A DNA stretch of 46,426 bases, from the NCBI RefSeq assembly GCF_009377175.1, contig NZ_VJZD01000049.1, forward strand, positions 1 to 46,426, read 5' to 3'. Numbering within the stretch: the first letter of the stretch is position 1; every line of letters begins with the position of its first letter. This document shows, in pieces, positions 1 through 10,759 of this stretch. This DNA comes from Streptomyces adustus. GTDB taxonomy: Bacteria; Actinomycetota; Actinomycetes; Streptomycetales; Streptomycetaceae. The notes under the pieces are model-generated. The model saw nothing but the letters and a program-made list of their open reading frames with translations. It did not search any database and was not told the origin of the DNA. A program made the position numbers and the translations under genes.

Positions 1-103
1 GTACCACCGTGGTCCTGGCCGGCCCCCGTACCACCGTGGTCCTGGCCGGCCCCCGTACCACCGTGGTCCTGGCCAGCCCCCGTACCACCGTGGTCCTGGC
101 CGG
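1..103. repeat. 27-bp tandem repeat inside a coding region (4 copies visible)
   Basis: Copies start at 1, 28, 55 and 82. The first three are complete and differ by a single base at position 75; the fourth diverges after about 22 bases. Read on the minus strand the unit is in frame and encodes the nonapeptide GQDHGGTGA. The array continues to the left beyond the window, so copy number is unknown. Confidence 0.95.
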
Positions 104-683
104 TCGCCCCCGCGGGCACCGGTCCGTGCAGCCACGCCTTCAGCGGGCCGTTCTTGCTGGCCACCGTCATCTCATGGAAGTCGGCGGCCGGGATGCCGGG
201 GTGGTCATGGCGTACGACACCGGAGTGCAGGGCGTCCGAGACGCACAGGGCGAAGTCGCCGGTGCGCTCGCGCAGCGCGGCCCGCAGCACGTCCGCGTCC
301 AGCAGCCGGCAGGCGTGGTTGAGGTCGCTGCCGACCCAGCCGTCGTGCCGGTCCACGGCCACGTAACCGGTGGCGAGGACACCGCGCAGCCGGATCTGCG
401 CGGAGCTGGACGCCATGCGGTTGACCGTCCGCAGCTGGGCCGGGACCTCCGTGAGCAGGGCCCGCAGCAGTGCCGTGACCGGGGCGCCCGCGTCGATCAG
501 CTCCATCACCGAGTCCCCGCGGTCGGCCCGCAGCCGCCGGGTCTCGTCGATGCCCGCGCTCTCCAGCGTGCGGTCGGCGATGTCGTAGAGCATGCGCCGC
601 AGATAGGCCTGCTCCACATCGTCCCGATGGCTGAACCTCTCGATGTCCAGCAGCAGGATCGTGCGGTTCACAGGGTCGGTCAT
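1..683 (-). CDS. Class III nucleotidyl cyclase-homology protein (C-terminus beyond window edge)
   Basis: Open from ATG 683 (GAGAGG Shine-Dalgarno just upstream) to the window edge without a stop. Residues 1-180 resemble the adenylate/guanylate cyclase catalytic fold. An Asp lies in LLLDIERFS (D13), a second in RADRGDS (D57), and the strand VGSDLNHACRLL carries the Asn-x3-Arg pair (N122, R126) that stabilises the transition state in true cyclases. The second metal motif is GDS rather than GDG, so activity is uncertain. From about residue 195 the chain becomes a 9-residue repeat, GQDHGGTGA, which runs off the edge. It lies downstream of, and on the same strand as, a Crp/Fnr regulator. It could be a catalytically dead signalling domain. 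Confidence 0.7.
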   Translation of the reverse strand, partial: MTDPVNRTILLLDIERFSHRDDVEQAYLRRMLYDIADRTLESAGIDETRRLRADRGDSVMELIDAGAPVTALLRALLTEVPAQLRTVNRMASSSAQIRLRGVLATGYVAVDRHDGWVGSDLNHACRLLDADVLRAALRERTGDFALCVSDALHSGVVRHDHPGIPAADFHEMTVASKNGPLKAWLHGPVPAGATGQDHGGTGAGQDHGGTGAGQDHGGTGAGQDHGG

Positions 684-886
684 GGTCGCCTCTCGGGGGG
701 TGTGCCGTGCAGAGCAGCAGCGTGGTGGCGACGGGGCTCGGGCGGTGAGGGCGGATGACCCATTCGGAGTGTGACCGTGTGCACAGAAGGGCGTCCGAGG
801 CAGGTGAGACACCATGGCCCGAGCGCGTCCGTCTGCACGCTCGCCCGCATCGGCTTCCCCGGGTGCCGACGCGCGGCGGGCTCCCC

Positions 887-1642
887 TCAGTCCTCCGACG
901 GCCCCGGTGGCGTCGGAATCCCCGCCGCAGGACCCGTCGCCGCGATGCGGCGCAGGATGTCCGGCCGCATGATCAGCATGGTGCGGCGGCCCGTGGCCAC
1001 GGCCCCCTTGTCCCGCAGTTCGCGCAGCAGGCGCTGCACCATCTCCCGGGACGCCCCCACCGAGCCGGCCAGCTCCTGCTTGCTGAGCGGCACCGCCAGC
1101 TCGACGCCGTCCGGGGTGCGACGGCCGTGGGTGCGGGCCAGATCCAGCAGCAGGACGGCGAAACGCTCCCGCACGCTCATCGAGGCGAACTCCAGCCGGC
1201 GCCGGTCCGCCGCGCGGGTGCGGTCCGCGGTGAGCCCGAGGAGGGCGAAGGAGACGGCGGGGGAGCGGCCGAGGAAGTCCTTGAAGCGGTCGCGTTCGAC
1301 CGCCACCGCCCTCACCGGCTCCAGCGCGGTCACCGTCGCCGACCGCGAGCGCCCGGTCAGCGCGGCCGACTCGCCGACGATGTCGCCGGGGCCGCGCAGC
1401 GCCAGCAGGGCCTCGTAGCCGTTGGCGGCCGAGGCGGTGACCTTGGTCCAGCCGTGGACGAGGAAGAGGACGTGCGAGGAGGGCTCGTGCTGGCGGACCA
1501 GGACCATGCGGGGTGTGAAGTCCAGCGAGCGGCCCAGGGCCAGCAGCGCGGAGCGGTCCTCGCTCTCCAGCCGGGCCAGGAACGGCACCCGGTCGTCCAG
1601 CCCGCCGTCGTCCGGCGAGTACGCAGGTGTCCACATTGTCAT
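887..1642 (-). CDS. Crp/Fnr-family transcriptional regulator
   Basis: 251 aa. Residues 18-135 form a cyclic-nucleotide-binding beta-roll. The phosphate-binding cassette GDIVGE...RSRSAT (86-103) keeps the Glu, Arg and Ser (E91, R100, S101) that match cAMP-contacting residues in E. coli CRP. Residues 155-235 are the winged helix, with recognition segment LSKQELAGSVGASREMVQRL (186-205). No FNR-type cysteine cluster is seen. The start ATG follows a GGGGGCTGAG sequence; a second ATG two codons on is possible. The next minus-strand gene, 203 bp downstream, is a cyclase-homology protein, which suggests but does not prove a nucleotide-signalling pair. Ligand and targets are unknown. Confidence 0.9.
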   Translation of the reverse strand: MTMWTPAYSPDDGGLDDRVPFLARLESEDRSALLALGRSLDFTPRMVLVRQHEPSSHVLFLVHGWTKVTASAANGYEALLALRGPGDIVGESAALTGRSRSATVTALEPVRAVAVERDRFKDFLGRSPAVSFALLGLTADRTRAADRRRLEFASMSVRERFAVLLLDLARTHGRRTPDGVELAVPLSKQELAGSVGASREMVQRLLRELRDKGAVATGRRTMLIMRPDILRRIAATGPAAGIPTPPGPSED

Positions 1643-1918
1643 GCTCAGCCCCCGATTCCCCGCAACGACGGATCAACGTACTGAAAGCGCAAGATCGTGG
1701 AGCGTGAAAGGGCGCGAATCGGCCATTTGTGGGTGAGGGCTTCAGGCCGCTCCGGTCGCGGTGACCCGCGTCGGTCCGTATCGTTGATCGGTGCGGTGAT
1801 CGGTGTAGGTCTGTCGCGCGCGGACGGGTTCGGGCCGGGAACCGCTGATTCGAAGATCGTGGACGGGGTTCCGGCTTCGGCTTGAATCGTGTGGGCCTAC
1901 CGGTCCTGCCCATTTGTT

Positions 1919-1947
1919 TTGACCGCAGCGAATGAGGTAGGTACGCT
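1919..1947 (+). promoter_or_regulatory. Promoter of the str operon
   Basis: TTGACC at 1919-1924, a 17-bp spacer, then TACGCT at 1942-1947, a good match to the vegetative (HrdB) consensus. Transcription would start near 1953, giving a leader of about 190 nt before rpsL. The stretch 1643-1918 between the regulator gene and this promoter holds no convincing gene; it contains a direct repeat TGATCGGTG at 1785 and 1797. Confidence 0.75.
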
Positions 1948-2038
1948 CAGACCTTGTGCCTGGGGTGTGCCCTGGCCCTCGTGCGTGCCTTGAAACCGTA
2001 CGCGGGGCCTGTCAACGGCCACCGCGATCTGTGCCCTT

Positions 2039-2054
2039 TTCGCCTTGCGGCGAA
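2039..2054 (+). promoter_or_regulatory. str leader hairpin 1
   Basis: TTCGCC / GGCGAA stem of 6 bp (2039-2044 with 2049-2054) with a TTGC loop, in the untranslated leader of rpsL. It precedes the shared hairpin at 2068-2092. No T-run follows, so it is not a simple terminator. Confidence 0.5.
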
Positions 2055-2067
2055 GGTCTGCCGGATT

Positions 2068-2092
2068 CGACACACCCGACCGCGTGGGTCGG
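2068..2092 (+). promoter_or_regulatory. Leader hairpin shared with the S10 operon (str copy)
   Basis: A perfect 7-bp stem, CCCGACC-GCGT-GGGTCGG (2075-2092), preceded by CGACACA. All 25 bases recur exactly at 11381-11405 in the rpsJ leader. This copy ends 51 nt before the rpsL start codon. Both copies lie in leaders of ribosomal operons at a similar distance from the first gene, so a common RNA-level control element is the natural reading. The ligand is unknown. Confidence 0.7.
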
Positions 2093-2143
2093 CGAATGTT
2101 CCAGGTTAGCTTCACCATTCGGCACACAGAAACCGGAGAAGTA

Positions 2144-2515
2144 GTGCCTACGATCCAGCAGCTGGTCCGGAAGGGCCGGCAGGACAAGGTCGAGAAGAAC
2201 AAGACGCCCGCACTCGAGGGTTCGCCCCAGCGTCGTGGCGTCTGCACGCGTGTGTTCACGACCACCCCGAAGAAGCCGAACTCGGCCCTGCGTAAGGTCG
2301 CGCGTGTGCGTCTGACCAGCGGCATCGAGGTCACCGCTTACATTCCGGGTGAGGGACACAACCTGCAGGAGCACTCCATCGTGCTCGTGCGCGGCGGCCG
2401 TGTGAAGGACCTGCCTGGTGTTCGCTACAAGATCATCCGCGGTTCGCTTGACACCCAGGGTGTCAAGAACCGCAAGCAGGCCCGCAGCCGCTACGGCGCC
2501 AAGAAGGAGAAGTAA
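2144..2515 (+). CDS. rpsL: 30S ribosomal protein S12
   Basis: 123 aa, the normal length. It sits at the decoding centre of the 30S subunit. The start is GTG 2144 with GGAG eight bases upstream; the reading frame is open further upstream but that part is not S12. Lys43 (in TTTPKKPNS) and Lys88 (in GGRVKDLPG), the sites of classical streptomycin-resistance changes, are both wild type, and Asp89, the usual methylthiolation site, is present. First gene of the str operon; rpsG begins two bases after its stop. Confidence 0.98.
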   Translation: MPTIQQLVRKGRQDKVEKNKTPALEGSPQRRGVCTRVFTTTPKKPNSALRKVARVRLTSGIEVTAYIPGEGHNLQEHSIVLVRGGRVKDLPGVRYKIIRGSLDTQGVKNRKQARSRYGAKKEK

Positions 2516-2517
2516 GA

Positions 2518-2988
2518 ATGCCTCGTAAGGGCCCCGCCCCGAAGCGCCCGGTCATCATCGACCCGGTCTACGGTTCTCCTCTTGTCACGTCGCTGATCAA
2601 CAAGGTGCTGCTGAACGGCAAGCGCTCCACCGCCGAGCGCATCGTCTACGGCGCCATGGAGGGTCTGCGTGAGAAGACGGGCAACGACCCGATCATCACG
2701 CTGAAGCGCGCGCTTGAGAACATCAAGCCGACCCTTGAGGTCAAGTCCCGCCGTGTCGGTGGTGCGACCTACCAGGTCCCGATCGAGGTCAAGCCCGGTC
2801 GCGCCAACACCCTCGCGCTGCGCTGGCTCGTCGGTTACTCCCGCGCCCGTCGCGAGAAGACCATGACCGAGCGCCTCCTCAACGAGCTTCTCGACGCCTC
2901 GAACGGCCTCGGTGCGGCCGTGAAGAAGCGCGAGGACACCCACAAGATGGCCGAGTCCAACAAGGCCTTCGCGCACTACCGCTGGTAG
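2518..2988 (+). CDS. rpsG: 30S ribosomal protein S7
   Basis: 156 aa, full length. It is the primary 16S rRNA-binding protein that nucleates assembly of the 30S head and lies near the E site. Recognised from the N-terminus [12 protein letters not shown] and the C-terminal [15 protein letters not shown]. The start ATG is two bases after the rpsL stop, with the ribosome-binding site inside the end of rpsL (AAGGAGAAG), so the two are probably translationally coupled. In E. coli S7 represses the str operon; whether it does so here is not visible. Confidence 0.98.
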   Translation: MPRKGPAPKRPVIIDPVYGSPLVTSLINKVLLNGKRSTAERIVYGAMEGLREKTGNDPIITLKRALENIKPTLEVKSRRVGGATYQVPIEVKPGRANTLALRWLVGYSRARREKTMTERLLNELLDASNGLGAAVKKREDTHKMAESNKAFAHYRW

Positions 2989-3027
2989 TCGCAGACCCCA
3001 TCGAGACCGAGAGAAGACTGAAGCCTT

Positions 3028-5154
3028 ATGGCTACCACTTCACTTGACCTGGCCAAGGTCCGCAACATCGGGATCATGGCCCACATCGACGCGGGCAAGA
3101 CGACCACCACTGAGCGGATCCTCTTCTACACCGGCGTCAGCTACAAGATCGGTGAGGTCCACGACGGCGCTGCCACCATGGACTGGATGGAGCAGGAGCA
3201 GGAGCGTGGCATCACGATCACCTCTGCTGCCACCACCTGTCACTGGCCGCTCGAGGACAACGACTACACGATCAACATCATCGACACCCCCGGGCACGTC
3301 GACTTCACGGTCGAGGTGGAGCGTTCGCTCCGCGTCCTCGACGGTGCCGTCACGGTGTTCGACGGTGTCGCCGGTGTCGAGCCGCAGTCCGAGACGGTGT
3401 GGCGTCAGGCCGACCGTTACGGCGTGCCGCGCATCTGCTTCGTGAACAAGCTGGACCGCACCGGCGCCGAGTTCCACCGCTGCGTGGACATGATCAAGGA
3501 CCGCCTCGGCGCTGTCCCGATCATCATGCAGCTGCCGATCGGTGCCGAGATGGACTTCAAGGGCGTTGTGGACCTGGTCCGCATGAAGGCGCTCGTGTGG
3601 TCCGCCGAGGCGGCGAAGGGCGAGATGTACGACGTCGTCGACATCCCGGCCACGCACGCCGAGGCTGCCGAGGAGTACCGCGGCAAGCTGGTCGAGACCG
3701 TCGCGGAGCACGACGACGAGATCATGGAGCTGTTCCTGGAGGGCCAGGAGCCCACCGAGGAGCAGCTGTACGCCGCGATCCGTCGCGTCACCATCGCGTC
3801 CGGCAAGTCCAAGGACGTCACGGTCACCCCGGTGTTCTGTGGCACCGCGTTCAAGAACAAGGGCGTTCAGCCCCTGCTCGACGCGGTCGTCCGCTACCTG
3901 CCGACCCCGCTCGACGTCGAGGCCATCGAGGGTCACGACGTCAAGGACGCCGACGTCGTCGTCAAGCGCAAGCCGTCGGACGACGAGCCGCTGTCCGCGC
4001 TCGCCTTCAAGATCATGAGCGACCCGCACCTGGGCAAGCTCACCTTCGTCCGGATCTACTCCGGTCGTCTGGAGTCCGGCACCGCGGTGCTGAACTCGGT
4101 CAAGGGCAAGAAGGAGCGCATCGGCAAGATCTACCGCATGCACGCGAACAAGCGTGAGGAGATCGAGTCGGTGGGCGCCGGTGACATCGTCGCCGTCATG
4201 GGCCTGAAGCAGACCACCACCGGTGAGACGCTGTCCGACGACAAGAACCCGGTCATCCTGGAGTCCATGGACTTCCCGGCGCCGGTCATTCAGGTCGCCA
4301 TCGAGCCCAAGTCCAAGGGTGACCAGGAGAAGCTGGGTGTTGCCATCCAGCGTCTCGCGGAGGAGGACCCCTCCTTCCAGGTTCACTCGGACGAGGAGAC
4401 CGGCCAGACCATCATCGGTGGTATGGGCGAGCTGCACCTCGAGGTGCTGGTCGACCGTATGCGCCGTGAGTTCAAGGTCGAGGCCAACGTCGGCAAGCCG
4501 CAGGTCGCGTACCGCGAGACGATCCGCAAGGCCGTCGAGCGACTGGACTACACCCACAAGAAGCAGACCGGTGGTACCGGTCAGTTCGCCAAGGTGCAGA
4601 TCGCGATCGAGCCCATCGAGGGCGGCGACGCCTCGTACGAGTTCGTGAACAAGGTCACCGGTGGCCGCATCCCGAAGGAGTACATCCCTTCGGTCGACGC
4701 CGGTGCGCAGGAGGCCATGCAGTTCGGCATCCTGGCCGGCTACGAGATGACTGGCGTCCGCGTCATCCTCATCGACGGTGGCTACCACGAGGTCGACTCC
4801 TCCGAGCTCGCGTTCAAGATCGCCGGTTCGCAGGCCTTCAAGGAGGCCGCGCGCAAGGCGTCCCCCGTGCTCCTTGAGCCGATGATGGCCGTCGAGGTCA
4901 CCACGCCCGAGGACTACATGGGTGAGGTCATCGGCGACATCAACTCCCGCCGTGGTCAGATCCAGGCCATGGAGGAGCGCATGGGCGCCCGGATCGTCAA
5001 GGGTCTGGTGCCGCTCTCGGAGATGTTCGGCTACGTCGGCGACCTCCGCAGCAAGACCTCGGGTCGCGCAAGCTACTCGATGCAGTTCGACTCCTACGCC
5101 GAGGTTCCGCGGAACGTCGCCGAGGAGATCATCGCGAAGGCCAAGGGCGAGTAA
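3028..5154 (+). CDS. fusA: Elongation factor G
   Basis: 708 aa GTPase that drives ribosomal translocation and, with RRF, recycling. G1 is AHIDAGKT (18-25), followed by the DTPGHVDF G3 motif and NKLDR G4 motif. Domains II-V follow in order, and the C-terminus ending in [10 protein letters not shown] is intact. It starts 39 bp after rpsG behind a weak GAGAGAAG site. Third gene of the str operon, and the 154-bp gap that follows separates it from tuf. Confidence 0.98.
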   Translation: MATTSLDLAKVRNIGIMAHIDAGKTTTTERILFYTGVSYKIGEVHDGAATMDWMEQEQERGITITSAATTCHWPLEDNDYTINIIDTPGHVDFTVEVERSLRVLDGAVTVFDGVAGVEPQSETVWRQADRYGVPRICFVNKLDRTGAEFHRCVDMIKDRLGAVPIIMQLPIGAEMDFKGVVDLVRMKALVWSAEAAKGEMYDVVDIPATHAEAAEEYRGKLVETVAEHDDEIMELFLEGQEPTEEQLYAAIRRVTIASGKSKDVTVTPVFCGTAFKNKGVQPLLDAVVRYLPTPLDVEAIEGHDVKDADVVVKRKPSDDEPLSALAFKIMSDPHLGKLTFVRIYSGRLESGTAVLNSVKGKKERIGKIYRMHANKREEIESVGAGDIVAVMGLKQTTTGETLSDDKNPVILESMDFPAPVIQVAIEPKSKGDQEKLGVAIQRLAEEDPSFQVHSDEETGQTIIGGMGELHLEVLVDRMRREFKVEANVGKPQVAYRETIRKAVERLDYTHKKQTGGTGQFAKVQIAIEPIEGGDASYEFVNKVTGGRIPKEYIPSVDAGAQEAMQFGILAGYEMTGVRVILIDGGYHEVDSSELAFKIAGSQAFKEAARKASPVLLEPMMAVEVTTPEDYMGEVIGDINSRRGQIQAMEERMGARIVKGLVPLSEMFGYVGDLRSKTSGRASYSMQFDSYAEVPRNVAEEIIAKAKGE

Positions 5155-5197
5155 CGCACTCCGTTCTCACGCTTTAGGCTTGACTCCTGAGCCTCAC

Positions 5198-5231
5198 GGG
5201 TCATTCCTCCGCATTCGCGGGGGGATGACCC
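5198..5231 (+). promoter_or_regulatory. fusA-tuf intergenic hairpin
   Basis: GGGTCAT (5198-5204) pairs with ATGACCC (5225-5231), and an inner CCGC/GCGG stem extends it. No T-run follows. A TTGACT at 5180-5185 could be the -35 of a separate tuf promoter, but no good -10 is seen at the right spacing. Separate tuf transcription from this gap is known in other Streptomyces; here the sequence alone does not settle it. Confidence 0.55.
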
Positions 5232-5308
5232 GGGGCCCGGGCTTACCAGCAAAGATCACCTGGCGCCGATGAGTAAGGCGTACAGAACCACTCCGTAGGA
5301 GGATCCCA

Positions 5309-6502
<1,194 letters not shown>

Positions 6503-6544
6503 TCTTGTGCCCGACCCGGTAGCTACAGCCTGAGCTGAGCTCCA

Positions 6545-6582
6545 GAAGGGGCCCGTACGACTTCGGTCGTACGGGCCCCTTC
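6545..6582 (+). terminator. Terminator after tuf
   Basis: Perfect 17-bp stem: 6545-6561 pairs with 6566-6582 around a TTCG tetraloop, 42 nt after the tuf stop. No long T-run follows, as is common in Streptomyces. The core CGTACGACTTCGGTCGTACG recurs in the hairpin after gdhA. Confidence 0.9.
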
Positions 6583-6589
6583 GCATGCC

Positions 6590-6644
6590 CGGGGACGGTC
6601 CGGGGACGGTCCGGGGACGGTCCGGGGACGGCCGGGGGACGGCC
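6590..6644. repeat. 11-bp tandem repeat, five copies
   Basis: Unit CGGGGACGGTC, starting at 6590, 6601, 6612, 6623 and 6634. The first three copies are identical; the last two differ by one or two bases. It begins eight bases after the tuf terminator and is non-coding. Confidence 0.9.
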
Positions 6645-6645
6645 C

Positions 6646-8448
<1,803 letters not shown>

Positions 8449-8486
8449 CGAAGGTCCGCCGTCCGCGCGTGCGGTCGGCGCCGGCC

Positions 8487-8522
8487 GAGGGGCTCGTACG
8501 ACTTCGGTCGTACGGGTCCCTC
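8487..8522. terminator. Terminator between gdhA and vapC
   Basis: 16-bp stem with two G-T pairs (8487-8502 with 8507-8522) and a TTCG loop. It separates gdhA from the converging vapC and could act in both directions. Confidence 0.85.
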
Positions 8523-8556
8523 GTCGTATCGGGGTTCGGAAGGGGGGGGCCGGCGG

Positions 8557-8973
8557 TCATCTCGCCGGTGCGAACACGCTTCGTTCCACCAGGTCCGGGA
8601 GGACGCGGGCGGCGGCCCGGAAATCGTGGTCGTCGTGCAGTACGACGAGGCCGTGGTGGGCGGCCGTGGCGCAGACCAGCCAGTCGACCGTGGACAGGCT
8701 CTGGTGCTGTCCACGCTGGGCGAGCCGGTACTGGGCCGCCTCGATCCAACGCCAGGCATTCTTCGGGATCACGACGTCGAGGTACAGGTCGGCGAACATC
8801 TCGGTCATGTGGTCGAACTCGTCGAGGTTTCTGGCCGACTGCAGGAACTCCGTCCGCTGAGCGGCACACGACCCGATGGCTCCTTCATCGATTTCGTGTG
8901 CCCAGAGATCGTTGAGTTTCCGGTCGCGCTGAAGCCGCCACACGGCGGTGGAGTCGGCGAGGTAGCGGATCAC
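8557..8973 (-). CDS. vapC: PIN-domain ribonuclease toxin, VapC family
   Basis: 138 aa, a single PIN domain. The acidic residues expected to bind Mg2+ are present: Asp in RYLADSTAVW near the N-terminus, Glu in RTEFLQSAR, Asp in STVDWLVCA, and Asp in LHDDHDF. Family members cleave specific RNAs, often tRNA or rRNA loops, when not bound by their antitoxin. The start is GTG 8973, two bases after the vapB stop, so the pair is likely co-translated. It is on the strand opposite to the flanking core genes. The RNA target is unknown. Confidence 0.88.
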   Translation of the reverse strand: MIRYLADSTAVWRLQRDRKLNDLWAHEIDEGAIGSCAAQRTEFLQSARNLDEFDHMTEMFADLYLDVVIPKNAWRWIEAAQYRLAQRGQHQSLSTVDWLVCATAAHHGLVVLHDDHDFRAAARVLPDLVERSVFAPAR

Positions 8974-8975
8974 GG

Positions 8976-9224
8976 TCAGGCGATGTCCTTGTCCGTGCGG
9001 TCGTCACTCACGTGGCCCTTCTCCGCCGAGTGCCGTGCCCAGAACCCGTCCTCGTCCCACTGCTGGGCCCTGTCCAGGTGGCGCAGCCGGGCCTCGGTGC
9101 GCCGCCGACGCTCGGCGTACTCCCGCAGTGCCAGGTTGACCATCTCCTTCTTGGTCTTGGCGTTGGACAGCCTCATCGCCTCGGCGAGGGCGTCGTCGTC
9201 GATGTCGATCTGGGTCGCGGACAT
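8976..9224 (-). CDS. vapB: Ribbon-helix-helix antitoxin, VapB family
   Basis: 82 aa from ATG 9224, chosen because GGAGGTG stands just upstream and the family begins with MSATQIDIDDDALAEAM; the longer frame to 9251 lacks this. The N-terminal 45 residues form the ribbon-helix-helix DNA-binding fold (TQIDID strand, then two helices ending KEMVNLALREYAERRRR). The C-terminal tail (AQQWDEDGFWARHSAEKG) would wrap the toxin. Such antitoxins repress their own operon together with the toxin; two direct repeats lie just upstream. Confidence 0.88.
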   Translation of the reverse strand: MSATQIDIDDDALAEAMRLSNAKTKKEMVNLALREYAERRRRTEARLRHLDRAQQWDEDGFWARHSAEKGHVSDDRTDKDIA

Positions 9225-9243
9225 GGGACACCTCCGGCAGATG

Positions 9244-9276
9244 TGCTTCATACAAAGGTACCCAATGCTCCATACA
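9244..9276 (-). promoter_or_regulatory. Candidate vapBC operator (direct repeats)
   Basis: TGCTTCATACA (9244-9254) and TGCTCCATACA (9266-9276) match at 10 of 11 bases and start 22 bp apart, two helical turns, on the same face of DNA. They lie 20 bp upstream of the vapB start in an AT-richer patch. Ribbon-helix-helix antitoxins bind paired sites of this kind. Confidence 0.55.
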
Positions 9277-9279
9277 TCG

Positions 9280-9771
9280 CTACCTCGAATACCGAAGCGA
9301 GCCAGGACAGCTCCGGGTGCAGGGGGAGGTGGTCGCCGACCACCGTTCCGGGAGCCTCAGCTCGGCCCAGACGATCTTGCGAGGGAGTGGTCCGGCGGTG
9401 CTGCCCCAGCGGTCGGCCAGGGCGTCGACCAGGAGCAGTCCCCGGCCCGACTCGGCTTCCTCCGCGGGGTGTTGCAGCCGCGGCCGGCGGTCGTCGCGGG
9501 TGTCGGTGACCTCGATGCGCAGGGTGTCGCCGACGACGTACAGCGTGAGACGGAAGTTGCGTCCCGGTACGCGGCCGTGTGTCGCCGCGTTGCTCGCCAG
9601 CTCCGCGACGATCTGGTCGGCCGGGCTCAACGCCAGCTCCCAGGAGCGTAGTTGCTCGGTGGCCAGCAGCCTGGCCAGACGGGCACCGCGTGGCGTGGGG
9701 GACAGCAGCACGCTGAAGTTGCGGACGGGCTCGACGCGTTGGGCCTCCGGCCCGGCGGTTTCCTGATTCAC
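9280..9771 (-). CDS. ATP-binding protein, anti-sigma-factor-like (HATPase_c)
   Basis: 163 aa with the GHKL ATPase fold of RsbW/SpoIIAB-like regulators. The N box is IVAELASNAATHG, the G1-type motif is VTDTR, and the G2 box is GRGLLLVDALADRWG. Such proteins may bind a sigma factor or phosphorylate an antagonist. It is divergent from an XRE regulator and DUF397 pair, an arrangement Streptomyces repeats many times around WhiJ-like genes. The start ATG 9771 has a weak ribosome-binding site. No sigma factor gene is nearby. Confidence 0.85.
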   Translation of the reverse strand: MNQETAGPEAQRVEPVRNFSVLLSPTPRGARLARLLATEQLRSWELALSPADQIVAELASNAATHGRVPGRNFRLTLYVVGDTLRIEVTDTRDDRRPRLQHPAEEAESGRGLLLVDALADRWGSTAGPLPRKIVWAELRLPERWSATTSPCTRSCPGSLRYSR

Positions 9772-9910
9772 GTCACTCAGCGTGTCCGACCTTGCCTACT
9801 GTGAGCTGCGATGACGCCTGTGCGTACCGGGACTGTCCGGTCGCTGTCCTGATCTGTCCCGGCTGTCCCGGGTGTCGTACCGGAACCGTGGGCGTTGGAG
9901 GTGGGTGGGT

Positions 9911-10759
9911 ATGAGCAGCGAGAGCGCGGACGAGCCGGGGTGGGACGTCAGCCCGGAGGACGAGATCGCCCCGGTGGTCGAGGCGACCGGCCGCCAGATC
10001 AGGCTCTGGCGGGAGGCGGCCGGGATGCGGGTGGTCGAGTTCGGGCGGGCGATCGGCTACGGGGAGGACCTGGTCCGCAAGGTGGAGCGCGGGGCGCGCA
10101 TCCCCCGGGCGGACTTCCTGGACCGCGCGGACGACGCCCTGAACGCCGGCGGTCGCCTCAGGGCCTTCAAGGAGGACATGGAGAAGGCCCGGTACCCGAA
10201 GAAGGTGCGCGAACTGAAGATGCTGGAGGAGCGGGCGGTCGAGCTGCTGCTTTACAGCAACCACAACATCCATGGGTTGTTGCAGACGGAGGCGTACGCG
10301 CGGGCGCTCTTCGCTACGTGGCGGCCCACACTGTCGCAGGACGAGTTGGAGCGAGCAGTGGCCGCGCGGATGGCAAGGCGGTCAATTTTCAACCGGTCAC
10401 CCGTTCCGGAGCTCAGTTTTGTGCAGGAGGAGGTGACTCTGCGGCGGCCCGTCGGAGGCGCAATGGTGCACCGCCGTCAGCTCGAACACCTGCTGGAGAT
10501 GGCACAGTTGGCGCAGGTCGAGTTCCAGGTGATGCCCACCGCGCGAGCCGATCATCCTGGTGCGGCTGGGCGGATCCAGGTGCTGAAGTTCGGGGATGGC
10601 ACGGCAGCGGGACGTACCGACGGCGAGTTCAACGGGCGCCCGGTCTCAGACCCGAGGCACATCCGGATTCTCGAACTGAGGTACGGCATCATCAGGGCTC
10701 AAGCTCTCTCGCCGGGGGAGTCGCTGGCCTTCATCGAGCAAGTGCTGGGAGAGACATGA
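9911..10759 (+). CDS. XRE-family DNA-binding regulator, WhiJ-like (DUF5753)
   Basis: 282 aa. Residues 25-80 are a Cro/C1 helix-turn-helix (GRQIRLWREAAGMRVVEFGRAIG...VRKVERG). The rest matches the DUF5753 region seen in Streptomyces WhiJ-like proteins, with the typical HGLLQTEAYARALF segment. The start is ATG 9911 with GGAGGTGGG upstream; the longer open frame to 9872 lacks this site. It overlaps the DUF397 gene by ATGA, so the two are coupled. WhiJ paralogues modulate developmental gene expression, and the target here is unknown. Confidence 0.9.
   Translation: MSSESADEPGWDVSPEDEIAPVVEATGRQIRLWREAAGMRVVEFGRAIGYGEDLVRKVERGARIPRADFLDRADDALNAGGRLRAFKEDMEKARYPKKVRELKMLEERAVELLLYSNHNIHGLLQTEAYARALFATWRPTLSQDELERAVAARMARRSIFNRSPVPELSFVQEEVTLRRPVGGAMVHRRQLEHLLEMAQLAQVEFQVMPTARADHPGAAGRIQVLKFGDGTAAGRTDGEFNGRPVSDPRHIRILELRYGIIRAQALSPGESLAFIEQVLGET

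Noticed and set aside
1..103. CRISPR-like repeat array at the left edge
   Set aside because: The units are contiguous 27-bp copies without variable spacers and read in frame as GQDHGGTGA. It is a coding tandem repeat.
3040..4788. Long 582-aa minus-strand frame over fusA
   Set aside because: It is antisense to a gene with complete EF-G motifs. Long antisense frames are normal in high-GC Streptomyces genes; its Asp/Val/Leu-rich composition is typical of such shadows.
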